This document shows, one piece after another, positions 54,619 to 63,225 of a DNA stretch of 64,000 bases. Each line of letters opens with the position of its first letter. Positions within the stretch are counted from its first letter, which is position 1. The notes under the pieces are model-generated. The model was not told the DNA's origin. It saw nothing but the letters and a program-made list of their open reading frames with translations, and made no database searches. The translations under genes were made by a program, and so were the position numbers. Origin of the DNA: Thalassotalea sp. (GTDB taxonomy: Bacteria > Pseudomonadota > Gammaproteobacteria > Enterobacterales > Alteromonadaceae); the NCBI GenBank assembly GCA_029237915.1, contig JAQWHD010000034.1, positions 1-64,000 of the forward strand, written 5' to 3'.

Positions 54619-55086
54619 ATGTATTCCAAAATGTTTATAGTGATATTTCTTTATTTTTCTGTCATTGGTTGTTCCAACCGAGAGATCCATATCGTTGATG
54701 GTAATGGTAAAGAAATTGGTGAGTGTACCGCTGGATATTACCTACATTTTTATGGTTTAGAAGATTCTATAGACTATATGCTTTATCAATGTGCTAAAGA
54801 TTATATTAATAAAGGCTATAAGATTTCTGGTGTTCTACCTTTGGATCGTGATTACACACTTCCTAAACATCCAGAAGGTAAACCGTGGAATAAAAAATTG
54901 GCGATGAGCCATTTTAAAAGCGATAAAATAACGGAAAGGGAATTGGGGTATGTTCTCGCTGCAACCGAATATGAATATCATCTCAAAATGCTTGATGCAG
55001 AAAAGCGCTTTGCTGAGGGCAGTATTGACGAAACGGAATTTAATAAAATAACTCAAGAAGCAGAATTCATTTGGCGCGGTGAATAA
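54619..55086 (+). CDS. Cassette 9: putative lipoprotein
   Basis: Lipoprotein signal with lipobox VIGC at Cys18, followed by a 137-residue mature part rich in charged residues, including GKEIGECTAGYYLHFYG. No family recognised. The Ser-Asn after the cysteine favours sorting to the outer membrane. Start ATG is weakly served by GGTTCTG. Confidence 0.65.
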   Translation: MYSKMFIVIFLYFSVIGCSNREIHIVDGNGKEIGECTAGYYLHFYGLEDSIDYMLYQCAKDYINKGYKISGVLPLDRDYTLPKHPEGKPWNKKLAMSHFKSDKITERELGYVLAATEYEYHLKMLDAEKRFAEGSIDETEFNKITQEAEFIWRGE

Positions 55087-55089
55087 TAC

Positions 55090-55189
55090 ATATAACAAGT
55101 TGCTCAAGCAGGACAAATAACAGTTGGTTTTTGCTTCATCGTCGCTTATTTTAACCAACAATTATTTGCCTCTTAGTGGGGCGTTCGCA
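55090..55189 (+). repeat. attC site 9
   Basis: ATATAAC to GTTCGCA (variant R'), AAGCAGGAC, inner stem CAAATA/TATTTG with GTTGGTT/AACCAAC. Confidence 0.88.
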
Positions 55190-55250
55190 GGCTTGAAAAG
55201 TTTGCAGTTTATAATCTTAATGGAATGTAATCATACATCAAGGAGGTTTT

Positions 55251-55457
55251 ATGTTTGCTCAGGTATTTATGGTAACTATTGGGTTATTACTCTTTTATAT
55301 GGGGGTTGTTGAGGGATCAATTTTCAATATTATTATTGCTACTCTTTTATTAATTATATCAGCGGGTAGGTTTTACGCTGCAAAATCAGGTTCCTCACTT
55401 CAAGAGGGATTTGATAAATGGCGTGCTAAACGTAATCCAAAAACAAACGGTGAGTAG
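55251..55457 (+). CDS. Cassette 10: small membrane protein, unknown
   Basis: A 68-residue protein with two adjoining hydrophobic helices (about 5-22 and 25-42) and a basic tail. Strong AAGGAGG ribosome site, so it is likely expressed. No family recognised. Confidence 0.6.
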   Translation: MFAQVFMVTIGLLLFYMGVVEGSIFNIIIATLLLIISAGRFYAAKSGSSLQEGFDKWRAKRNPKTNGE

Positions 55458-55466
55458 CATCAGTAC

Positions 55467-55565
55467 GGCTAACAATTCATTAAAACAGGACAATAACAGT
55501 TGGTTTCTCTCACTTCGTTCGTTATTGTAGACAAACAGTTTTTAGCCGCTTAGCAAGACTTTATA
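55467..55565 (+). repeat. attC site 10, degenerate
   Basis: Begins GGCTAAC with AACAGGAC and a CAGTTGGTTT arm, but the right core reads GACTTTATAT instead of GCGTTATAT, so the crossover G-TT is damaged. The cassettes on either side may be locked together. Confidence 0.75.
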
Positions 55566-55581
55566 TGCAAAGGGAGTTGTA

Positions 55582-55956
55582 GTGAGTATTTCGAAATTAT
55601 TTTCATTATTAGTGTGTCTATTTTTAGGGGCCTGTTCAATAAAAACAAATTTGGGACCTTATGCCCAACAAAAAACTCAGACCGCTATTCGTAGTAGCGT
55701 TGTTGAGGAGTATACCCCAGATGAAATTTGGCAATTAAATACCATAAACTTAGGGCGAGTAGAGACAAATTACTGCCAAACAGAGAGGCTGTCATCAATT
55801 CCTTCTGAAAGTGAATTAAATAAAGTTTTAAGGTCTAAAACTCAGGAATTGGGTGGTAATGGAATAGTATATGATTCTTGTCAAAGTGGTCGTAATTACA
55901 TGAACTGTAAACTCTATATTAGCTGTCAAGCTGCAGCATATGTAGTTAAGTATTAA
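55582..55956 (+). CDS. Cassette 11: RcsF-like outer-membrane lipoprotein
   Basis: Lipobox LGAC at Cys18, a short linker, then a folded domain with cysteines at 65, 100, 109 and 115. The spacing 35-9-6 is identical to that of E. coli RcsF (74, 109, 118, 124), whose two disulfides are essential for envelope-stress sensing. Local matches include LGRVETNYCQ and the C-terminal CQAAAYVV. GTG start behind AGGGAG. It lacks the proline-rich linker of enteric RcsF. No Rcs phosphorelay genes are in this window, so signalling is unproven. Confidence 0.78.
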   Translation: MSISKLFSLLVCLFLGACSIKTNLGPYAQQKTQTAIRSSVVEEYTPDEIWQLNTINLGRVETNYCQTERLSSIPSESELNKVLRSKTQELGGNGIVYDSCQSGRNYMNCKLYISCQAAAYVVKY

Positions 55957-55961
55957 ATTGC

Positions 55962-56030
55962 CTATAACAAGGCAATCGAGCAGGACAAATAACACAATCA
56001 CCCTCTTAATTTAGGCACTAGGCATTAAAA
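55962..56030 (+). repeat. attC site 11, truncated
   Basis: Left half is normal (CTATAACAAGGCAATCGAG, then CAGGAC), but only about 67 bases remain and the right core is GCATTAA. The remnant runs straight into the start codon of the next gene and supplies its AGG ribosome site. Confidence 0.65.
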
Positions 56031-56413
56031 TGAAATCACACTACACTCTAAGCATAATCAGCTTTATGTTAGTTTTTATTATACAAACAAGTAATGCTTC
56101 TACGCATTCATTACCCGATCCATTAGCTGCCGGATGGAAGGGCTCTTCCGTATGCGAACTGTTAAAAGAAGATGAAAAACAAAGAATTCTTCGCTGTACA
56201 TTCCCTCCAGGTGTTGGTCATGAACGCCATTTCCATGCTCCCAATTTTGGTTACACCGTTAGTGGTGGAAAAATGAAAATTACAGATGCAAGCGGCAGTA
56301 GAGAAGTTAATATTCCTAGCGGAAGCTACTTTCCAACCCAAGCAATTGAATGGCATGAAGTTGTTAATATAGGTGAAACGACTTTTATCTACCTTATTGT
56401 TGAACAAAAATAA
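56030..56413 (+). CDS. Secreted cupin-domain protein
   Basis: Signal peptide about 1-24 (ending SNA), then a single cupin barrel of about 100 residues. Metal-ligand motif ERHFHAPNFGYTVSGG and second motif WHEVVNIG are visible. Small periplasmic cupins of this type have no common function. It sits at the end of the integron array without a downstream attC. Confidence 0.75.
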   Translation: MKSHYTLSIISFMLVFIIQTSNASTHSLPDPLAAGWKGSSVCELLKEDEKQRILRCTFPPGVGHERHFHAPNFGYTVSGGKMKITDASGSREVNIPSGSYFPTQAIEWHEVVNIGETTFIYLIVEQK

Positions 56414-56629
56414 CTCTATAGTCACTTCCCAATAAGCATTCCTGCCGAGAGTTTTTTACCCTTGGTAGGTGGTAATAATTAGATCTAAAGTAATATATAA
56501 CGCCAATGGTAACTTAGCGCCTTATTCATTTTTAAGGTTGCTAGCTGTAATCCTCCGGTACTTCTCTACACCCAAGTAACCCAAACCATAGTATAATCGT
56601 CTTAAATGCAAAAAATATAAAGGTATAAG

Positions 56630-56650
56630 CCTAGGTTAGTGTTACCTAGG
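56630..56650. promoter_or_regulatory. Inverted repeat upstream of the SpoU methyltransferase
   Basis: CCTAGGT and ACCTAGG with a seven-base loop, 17 bases before the start codon. It could be an operator or a leader hairpin. Confidence 0.4.
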
Positions 56651-56667
56651 TAATAAGAGTAAAAACC

Positions 56668-57216
56668 ATGAGTTCAAAAATACAGCTTAGTAAAGAAGAG
56701 ATCAGAAAAACCAAACCTACACGAGACGAATACTTAAATAAGCCGAAAATACCTTTGATCTTAGTCTTAGATCACGTCACTAATAGCTACAATGTTGGTG
56801 CGTTTATTCGCTTAGCCGATGCCTTTGCCATAGAAAAAATTATTATTTGTGGCGAGTTAACTATTTCAGATAAGAAGTTTAAAAAAGCCTCTAGAAATGA
56901 AGCAAAGTGGGTTTGTATTGAATATAGTGATAGCACCACGGCAAGTTTACAAACGTTGTTGGATCAGGGCCATACTATTTATAGTGTCGAAATATGCCAA
57001 GACTCGGTTGATTATAGCGAAGTTAATTATCAATCACCTTGCGTCTTAGTTTTAGGTAATGAACGTAAAGGCGTGAGTGAAGCCGCACTGCAATTAAGTC
57101 ACCAGCAAATTCATATTCCTATGTCTGGTATGGGCAACTCTTTAAATGTTGCCACTGCTGGCGCTATTGTACTTGCCCAATGCGCGAATCAAATTCGAAA
57201 ACAGTCACAGAGCTAA
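56668..57216 (+). CDS. SpoU (TrmH) family RNA 2'-O-methyltransferase
   Basis: SPOUT-fold knotted methyltransferase. All three motifs are present: NSYNVGAFIRLADAF (Asn and Arg of motif 1), LVLGNERKGVS (motif 2) and IPMSGMGNSLNVATAGAIVL (motif 3). Length 182 without an extra substrate-binding domain. The RNA target cannot be told. Marks the return to ordinary chromosome. Confidence 0.88.
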   Translation: MSSKIQLSKEEIRKTKPTRDEYLNKPKIPLILVLDHVTNSYNVGAFIRLADAFAIEKIIICGELTISDKKFKKASRNEAKWVCIEYSDSTTASLQTLLDQGHTIYSVEICQDSVDYSEVNYQSPCVLVLGNERKGVSEAALQLSHQQIHIPMSGMGNSLNVATAGAIVLAQCANQIRKQSQS

Positions 57217-57293
57217 GGCTTATTAAACCTACTTTTAATCGATAGCTAATGCTCTAGCTCAAACTCTTTAGCTAGAACATTAACTACTCTTAT

Positions 57294-58874
57294 TTAAGGT
57301 TGGAAATAAATTGGTGAGCCAGGGCCAACTGGTAAGCCAAAGGCAAATACCCAAACATAGAATAATACAACCCAGCCAACCAAAAAGGCCATACTGTAAG
57401 GCAACATGGTGGCAATCAAAGTACCTATGCCCATGTCTTTTTTATACTTAGTGGCCACCGCCAGTATTAAGCCAAAATAGCTCATCATTGGGGTGATTAA
57501 ATTGGTGACCGAGTCACCAATACGATAAGCCGCCTGTATAGTTTCTGGGGCATAACCGATCAGCATTAGCATAGGCACAAATATTGGTGCTGTAGCTGCC
57601 CACTGCGCTGATGATGAGCCTAAAGTAAGGTTGATTACAGCACACATCAAAATAAATAAGATAAAGACTTCAGGTCCAGTCATGCTTAGCGCTTGTAATA
57701 ATTCTGCGCCATTAATGGCTAATATTGTGCCTAAGTTGGTCCATTTAAAAAATGCGACAAACTGTGCTGCAAAAAATACCAAAACAATATACATGCTTAA
57801 CGAGCCCATGCTTTTACTCATGGCGTTAATGACATCGCGATCGTTTTTCATGGTGCCGACCACTTTACCGTACACAAAACCAGGGATAGCAAAGGTGATA
57901 AAAATAAAGGCAACGATACCTTTTAAAAATGGAGAGCCTTTTACTAAGCCTGTTTCTGGATTTCTTAAAATACCATCGTCAGGAACTATAGTTAGCGCTA
58001 GTAAAATGGCTAGTACCAGAAACGTTAACCCAGCATAAATTAAGCCTTTGCGCTCAAGGGCGGACAAGTGTTTAATGTTAGAGTCTAGCTCTTCACTCGC
58101 TTCATCTTCATTGTATTTACCTAATCTTGGTTCAACCACTTTTTCAGTAATGAATGTACCCAAAATGGCGATTAGAAAAGTCGATATCATCATGAAGTAC
58201 CAGTTGGCTTCAGGACCTACTTGGTAGTTTGGGTCTATCATTTGTGCGGCTGGCGTTGTTATACCGGCAAGCAGAGGGTCAATTGTACCTAGTAATAAAT
58301 TAGCACTATAACCACCAGATACACCTGCAAATGCAGCAGCTAAACCTGCTAATGGGTGACGACCTAAACTATGAAAAATCATTGCCGCTAGTGGAATGAG
58401 TACCACATAGCCAAGCTCTGAAGCAGTATTAGATAAAATAGCAGCGAACACTATCATAAACGTTACTAAGCGTTTAGATGCACCCATAACCATACCGCGC
58501 AGAGCAGCAGATAAAAAACCTGAATGTTCAGCAACACTAACACCAAGTAAGGCAACCAAAACGGTACCTAATGGAGCAAAGTTAGTGAAGTTAGTGACCA
58601 AGCCCGTGACTATTTTTTGTAAACCATCGGCACTTAAAAGACTGACAACTTCAATAACGCCATCAGGATCTCGACCTGATGAACCAATAGGACGAGGGTC
58701 AATTGCACTTAAACCAAACCAGTCAGCAATGCCACTAAAGACAATGATGAATAGGCAAAATAGCGCAAAGAGTGTGATTGGGTGAGGTAGCAAATTGCCT
58801 AAAAATTCAACCGAAGATAAAAATCGATTAAACCAAGTATCTTTTGGCTGTTGCTGTATTGCTTTTGTGGTCAT
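57294..58874 (-). CDS. AbgT family transporter
   Basis: Inner-membrane protein of about 10-12 helices. AbgT relatives import p-aminobenzoyl-glutamate or export sulfonamides. Family features include NRFLSSVEFLGNLLPHPITLFAL near the start, SGGYSANLLLGTIDPLLAGI and GDSVTNLITPMMSYFGLI in the hairpin-containing core. Length 526. The substrate is uncertain. Confidence 0.9.
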   Translation of the reverse strand: MTTKAIQQQPKDTWFNRFLSSVEFLGNLLPHPITLFALFCLFIIVFSGIADWFGLSAIDPRPIGSSGRDPDGVIEVVSLLSADGLQKIVTGLVTNFTNFAPLGTVLVALLGVSVAEHSGFLSAALRGMVMGASKRLVTFMIVFAAILSNTASELGYVVLIPLAAMIFHSLGRHPLAGLAAAFAGVSGGYSANLLLGTIDPLLAGITTPAAQMIDPNYQVGPEANWYFMMISTFLIAILGTFITEKVVEPRLGKYNEDEASEELDSNIKHLSALERKGLIYAGLTFLVLAILLALTIVPDDGILRNPETGLVKGSPFLKGIVAFIFITFAIPGFVYGKVVGTMKNDRDVINAMSKSMGSLSMYIVLVFFAAQFVAFFKWTNLGTILAINGAELLQALSMTGPEVFILFILMCAVINLTLGSSSAQWAATAPIFVPMLMLIGYAPETIQAAYRIGDSVTNLITPMMSYFGLILAVATKYKKDMGIGTLIATMLPYSMAFLVGWVVLFYVWVFAFGLPVGPGSPIYFQP

Positions 58875-59125
58875 AAATTAGAACTTAACGTGTAAAAATT
58901 AATAATGAAATCTAACACTTTTAATGTATAAATTCATGTTTTGATCGTGTTTTTTTCTCGCGGTAATGTTTTGTATATCAATCAAGCTACTAGACAATTT
59001 AGGTTAAAATTATATTTAGCAACTCAGCCAATGACGGCCCTATTAGGCAAATGGCGGAGAACTGCGCAAATGTAAGCTTAATAAGGTAAACTAGAGCCTA
59101 ATACATCATTATTATATTTGATTAT

Positions 59126-59428
59126 ATGCATGACATTAACATTAAAAATATAGAGCCAACAGAAGTTACTTGCTCAACTTGTCAGGCTTGTTGCTGTCGT
59201 TTAGAAGTTATGATCATTAGCGATACCGGCGTACCAGAAGAGCATATAGCTCAAGATAAGTGGGGCGGCGAAACTATGCTTCGCTTAGATGATGGCTGGT
59301 GTTCAGCTTTAGACCGTGAAACCTTCATGTGTACCATTTATGAAAACCGTCCTTGGATTTGTCGAGAGTTTGAAATGGGCTCTTATGAATGCCGCAATGA
59401 AAGAGCAGCGTTACTACCAAAAAGCTAA
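59126..59428 (+). CDS. YkgJ family cysteine-cluster protein
   Basis: A 100-residue protein with a metal-binding cysteine set: CSTCQACC near the N-terminus, then C-SALDRETFMC and RPWICREFEMG. The family binds zinc or an iron-sulfur cluster; its activity is unknown. Typical short length. Confidence 0.82.
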   Translation: MHDINIKNIEPTEVTCSTCQACCCRLEVMIISDTGVPEEHIAQDKWGGETMLRLDDGWCSALDRETFMCTIYENRPWICREFEMGSYECRNERAALLPKS

Positions 59429-59567
59429 TGTTATGAGTTGCTGATATGTCATTGCCTCAATAAAAGGTGTGTACTTTTACAGACAGATTGGTCGAAAATA
59501 AAAATTGAACATTGGTTAAGTACCTTGTAGTTTTAACAAGTAAACACTTTAATACTATAGGTGGTAG

Positions 59568-60020
59568 ATGAATTCCGAATCAGAAAAAGGTATTTATGAG
59601 ATAGAAATATTTAAAGCCTTTTGTTCTAAATTACCTAATACTGAAGTGACAGACGTTGCTAAGTGCATTCCGCCTAAACCTGACTTAGTCTGTAACTTTG
59701 CAGGACAAATTACTTACTTTGAATTGGCTCGAAATTATTCTAAAGAATTTGCTCAACAACACTTTGACCCTTTAGCTCATGACAATGTATTTGGGGGAGA
59801 AGACGCTACCAAAAGAATACTGCATGCCAAGTTAGATAAAACCTATTTAGTTAAAGAGCCAATTCACTTATTACTTTATGATGATTTAGGCATGTCTTGT
59901 GCAAACCATCTTGTTATTCAAATAATTGAAAACATTTTGGCAAGTAGAGAAAAAATTCAATTTGATAAAATATGGTATTTTGCCGAAGATAAAGTAGTAC
60001 AAGTATATAGTGCTAATTAA
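59568..60020 (+). CDS. Hypothetical protein with possible nuclease-like motif
   Basis: Not recognised. The 150 residues begin with an acidic helix, then PPKPDLVCNF (Pro38-Asp39) and ITYFELAR (Glu52). The Asp/Glu spacing across a beta-hairpin recalls PD-(D/E)XK enzymes, but the lysine is replaced by Ala-Arg, so this is only a suggestion. Preceded by GGTGG. No membrane segment. Confidence 0.5.
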   Translation: MNSESEKGIYEIEIFKAFCSKLPNTEVTDVAKCIPPKPDLVCNFAGQITYFELARNYSKEFAQQHFDPLAHDNVFGGEDATKRILHAKLDKTYLVKEPIHLLLYDDLGMSCANHLVIQIIENILASREKIQFDKIWYFAEDKVVQVYSAN

Positions 60021-60214
60021 ACACAAGTTGCTATTGTATATTTTTAAATAAATTAGGAATAATCATATTCATTTTTTTAGTGTATACATGGCACATCAAA
60101 TCTATTGATATGTAGGATGTTGCGGGTAAAAATAACTCTTATTGTTAGAGTATTTACCAGAAACTTTTAACTCGCACAAACTCAATGTAAGACAGGGCAA
60201 TAACCGGTACATAT

Positions 60215-61006
60215 ATGATCTTAGATATAAATATTGTTGATGCATTTACAGGGGTTACGTTTAAAGGTAATTCTGCCGCGGTTATCATTACAGCGGAACA
60301 GCTTAGTGATGAATTAATGCAAAACATTGCCATTGAAAATAACCTCTCAGAAACCGCCTTTGTTAAGCCGCTTGTTGATAATAAATATCAGATCAGGTGG
60401 TTCTCGCCCCTCACTGAAATTGATTTTTGTGGGCACGCTACGCTAGCTGCAGCGTTTACTTTGTTTACAAAAAATAGATCACTCACCCAAATTGTGTTTC
60501 AAACATGCCATGTTGGTGAACTCAGCGTTGCGCAGCAAGCAGATGGCTTTATTGAAATGAGCTTTCCTAACTGTGCACCACACAGTGTTAATGAGATACC
60601 TGAAAATTTGCTAAATGGTTTATCTATAAAGCCACAGCAAGTACTTAAAAACCAACAGGCATATTTTGCAGTTTATGAGCAAGAGTGTGATGTTATTAAT
60701 GTAAGCCAAAATTCAGACCTACTTAAAAAACTTAAACCCTATGATGTGGTTGTTACCGCACCTGCTAGTAAATATGATTTTATTTCACGGTATTTTTGGC
60801 CGGCCAATGGTGGTGAAGAAGATCCCGTAACTGGTTCTATTCATGCGGGCCTTGCACCCTTTTGGGCAGATAAACTAAATAAGTCAAAGCTTATTGCCTA
60901 TCAAGCATCTCAACGTGGTGGAGAGTTAAAGTGTAGTATTGTTGGCGACCGGGTTTTGGTCTCAGGTAAAGCTGTGCAATACTTACAGGGCACCATCACA
61001 GTTTAA
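60215..61006 (+). CDS. PhzF family isomerase
   Basis: Diaminopimelate-epimerase-like fold. VDAFTGVTFKGNSAAVI (9-25), LSETAFV with the catalytic Glu, IRWFSPLTEIDFCGHATLAAA and GGEEDPVTGSIHAGLAP are family hallmarks. 263 residues. Outside phenazine clusters its substrate is unknown, and no phenazine genes are nearby. Confidence 0.9.
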   Translation: MILDINIVDAFTGVTFKGNSAAVIITAEQLSDELMQNIAIENNLSETAFVKPLVDNKYQIRWFSPLTEIDFCGHATLAAAFTLFTKNRSLTQIVFQTCHVGELSVAQQADGFIEMSFPNCAPHSVNEIPENLLNGLSIKPQQVLKNQQAYFAVYEQECDVINVSQNSDLLKKLKPYDVVVTAPASKYDFISRYFWPANGGEEDPVTGSIHAGLAPFWADKLNKSKLIAYQASQRGGELKCSIVGDRVLVSGKAVQYLQGTITV

Positions 61007-61033
61007 ACTCAGACCTACTTACTAAGGAATATC

Positions 61034-61525
61034 ATGAAATACTTTGCCTATGGATCGAATATGTCACTAGCAAGATTAAGTGCTCGAGTTCCAAGTGCTA
61101 AACGCCTAGGTACCTATACTTTATGGCAACATACATTGAAGTTTCATAAGCTTAGTCATGATGGCTCTGGAAAGTGCGATGCCTACTATACCGGAAGTCT
61201 ACAAGATAAAGTGCTTGGTGCTTTGTTTGATATTTGTGAAAGTGAAAAACCTTACTTAGACAAAGTCGAAGGCTTGGGCATAGGCTACAACGAAAAAACG
61301 GTACTTGTTGAAGATGAATTTGGCAATAAACAACAAGCCACAACCTACTACGCTATCTGCATCGACAGTGACTCAATCCCCTATTGTTGGTATAAAAATC
61401 ACGTGTTAGTTGGTGCAAGAGAGTCTGCTTTACCACCTAGCTATGTTGCGCTAATAGAAGACGTGACATTTGTTGCTGATAAAGATATCGCACGTGCTAC
61501 CAAAGAAAACTTAATTCATATTTAG
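61034..61525 (+). CDS. Gamma-glutamylcyclotransferase family protein
   Basis: Starts MKYFAYGSNMS, the YGSNM substrate-binding motif of the GGCT fold, with the catalytic glutamate probably in DKVEGLGIGY. Length 163. Releases 5-oxoproline from gamma-glutamyl compounds in characterised members. Closely follows phzF, so perhaps co-transcribed. Confidence 0.87.
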   Translation: MKYFAYGSNMSLARLSARVPSAKRLGTYTLWQHTLKFHKLSHDGSGKCDAYYTGSLQDKVLGALFDICESEKPYLDKVEGLGIGYNEKTVLVEDEFGNKQQATTYYAICIDSDSIPYCWYKNHVLVGARESALPPSYVALIEDVTFVADKDIARATKENLIHI

Positions 61526-61536
61526 GTTGTATTGTT

Positions 61537-62004
61537 ATGACGCCAGCAATAAATTTATTAAAGAAACAAAAAACTGCACATTCAGTACATGAATACCAAC
61601 ATGATCCTCTTTGTGAATCGTTTGGTTTAGAAGCGGTTGAAAAACTGAACTTACCTGCCGAGCGAGTCTTTAAGACCTTAGTTGTTAGTCTTGACAGTAA
61701 CGAGTTGGCCGTGGCAATAGTGCCCGTATCTTTTAAACTCAGTTTGAAGTCGATTGCCAAAGCACTCCATGCTAAAAAAGCAATGATGGCGGATAAGTTA
61801 GCCGTTGAACGTAGTACGGGTTATGTTTTAGGGGGAGTAAGCCCATTAGGGCAAAAGAAGCGCTTAAAAACGGTTATAGACAGTTCCGCCGAGCAATTTG
61901 ATAGCATCTATGTGAGTGCAGGCAAAAGGGGTCTAGAAGTTGAGTTAAGCCCGGCCAATTTAAGTAAACTTACCAATGCAGTCTTTGCTGACATCTGTTT
62001 GTAA
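61537..62004 (+). CDS. ybaK: Cys-tRNA(Pro)/Cys-tRNA(Cys) deacylase YbaK
   Basis: Trans-editing enzyme that hydrolyses Cys-tRNA(Pro). The conserved VFKTLVVSLD, and TGYVLGGVSPLGQKK with the GXXXP-type loop, match the YbaK/EbsC family. Length 155. Eleven bases after the previous gene. Confidence 0.92.
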   Translation: MTPAINLLKKQKTAHSVHEYQHDPLCESFGLEAVEKLNLPAERVFKTLVVSLDSNELAVAIVPVSFKLSLKSIAKALHAKKAMMADKLAVERSTGYVLGGVSPLGQKKRLKTVIDSSAEQFDSIYVSAGKRGLEVELSPANLSKLTNAVFADICL

Positions 62005-62040
62005 TACTAAAATGTTAAAATTAAACCTATAACTAAATCA

Positions 62041-63225
62041 ATGAATAAAAGCTTAATGAATAATTGTTTCGAAGTGTTTTGGCGCTTTCTATTTCTCGGC
62101 TGCGTAAGCTTTGGCGGCCCTGCTGCGCATATCGGCTATTTTAGAAAAATCTTTGTTGAACAATTACAATGGCTTGACGAGTCCTCCTATGCAAGGCTGA
62201 TTGCTTTGAGTCAATTTTTACCTGGGCCGGGCTCAAGCCAAATAGGTTTTAGTATTGGTTATCAACGAGCAGGTTTGATTGGCGCAATCTCTGCATTTAT
62301 CGGTTTTACTTTACCTTCTTTTTTACTGCTTTACTTTTTTGCCACTGCAACTGCTGAGCATAATGAACAAGCAATGTTTGAAGGTGTGATCCATGGTTTT
62401 AAATTACTTGCGGTTATCGTGGTTGCAGATGCGACTTTAACTATGTTTAAAATGTTTTGTACAAAGCGATTAACTGTTTTTATCTTTGTGTTTAGCGCAT
62501 TGTTTTTAATTATGTTGCCAAGCTTATTAAGTCAAATATTAGTGTTACTTGTGGCCGCTATAGTCGCTATTTGCTGTACCTCTAATATAGAGGAAGAGCA
62601 ACAAACATCACAGGTGCAAGTAGAGCCTAAAAATAGCCGCTTAAAAAAACTCCCTCTGGTCACTTTTTTAGCCTTGTTAGTATTAATTCCTGTTATTTCA
62701 TTGCAATTACCGCTACTGCAATTGTTTAACGATTTTTATCTTGCTGGTAGTTTAGTCTTTGGTGGCGGCCATGTGGTTTTGCCGTTATTACAAGAAACAT
62801 TGGGCGATACAGTTACAACTGATAATTTCTTAACCGGTTATGCTGCCGCCCAGGCTGTGCCCGGCCCAATGTTTACCTTAGCAACTTTTTTAGGTGCCAG
62901 CTCTTTGCCTGAACAAGCCCTGTTGGGCGCGATAGTCGCGACCCTAGGTATTTTTCTACCGGGTTTTTTATTGGTGCTGAGTTTACAAGGCGCGTGGTCG
63001 GCGCTTGCGCAAAATAAACGTATAGCTAATGCCGTCATTGGTATCAATGCTGCCGTTGTTGGTTTGTTATTTGCCGCTTTATATCATCCCGTTATTACTG
63101 GCTCGGTCCATTCACTTACTCACCTTATTATTGCGCTATTCGGCTTTGTTGTGTTGCGCTTTACTAAGTTACCTATCTTAATCTTTGTTCTTGCCTTTGC
63201 TTTACTTGGCTTCTTTTTATTTTAG
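62041..63225 (+). CDS. chrA: Chromate transporter ChrA
   Basis: Two-domain CHR-family membrane protein of 394 residues. The first repeat has FGGPAAHIGYFR and FLPGPGSSQIGFSIGY; the second has FGGGHVVLPLLQ and AVPGPMFTLATFLG. Characterised members expel chromate in exchange for sulfate. No other chr genes are present. Confidence 0.92.
   Translation: MNKSLMNNCFEVFWRFLFLGCVSFGGPAAHIGYFRKIFVEQLQWLDESSYARLIALSQFLPGPGSSQIGFSIGYQRAGLIGAISAFIGFTLPSFLLLYFFATATAEHNEQAMFEGVIHGFKLLAVIVVADATLTMFKMFCTKRLTVFIFVFSALFLIMLPSLLSQILVLLVAAIVAICCTSNIEEEQQTSQVQVEPKNSRLKKLPLVTFLALLVLIPVISLQLPLLQLFNDFYLAGSLVFGGGHVVLPLLQETLGDTVTTDNFLTGYAAAQAVPGPMFTLATFLGASSLPEQALLGAIVATLGIFLPGFLLVLSLQGAWSALAQNKRIANAVIGINAAVVGLLFAALYHPVITGSVHSLTHLIIALFGFVVLRFTKLPILIFVLAFALLGFFLF

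Larger units (their letters stand above)
48574..56030. mobile_element. Sedentary chromosomal integron with eleven attC-like sites
   Basis: An integron integrase gene is followed on its 5' side by an attI crossover sequence and a row of short gene cassettes, each ending in a roughly 95-100 base attC. Most sites begin with a variant of TTATAACAAG, contain AAGCAGGAC and a central inverted repeat, and end in GGGGCGTTATA or a close variant. Crossover points (G before TTA) define cassettes 49762-50322, 50323-50950, 50951-51607, 51608-52022, 52023-52752, 52753-53426, 53427-54079, 54080-54597, 54598-55183 and a decaying end to about 56030. Confidence 0.93.

Noticed and set aside
50230-56030. Repeated spacers read as a CRISPR array
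   Set aside because: The repeats are about 100 bases, imperfect and separated by whole genes, with attC architecture and an adjacent intI; no cas genes are present.
61395-61405. CACGTG in the cyclotransferase gene as a third parS
   Set aside because: The flanks do not match TGTTNCACGTGAAACA. The other CACGTG at 36402 fails for the same reason.
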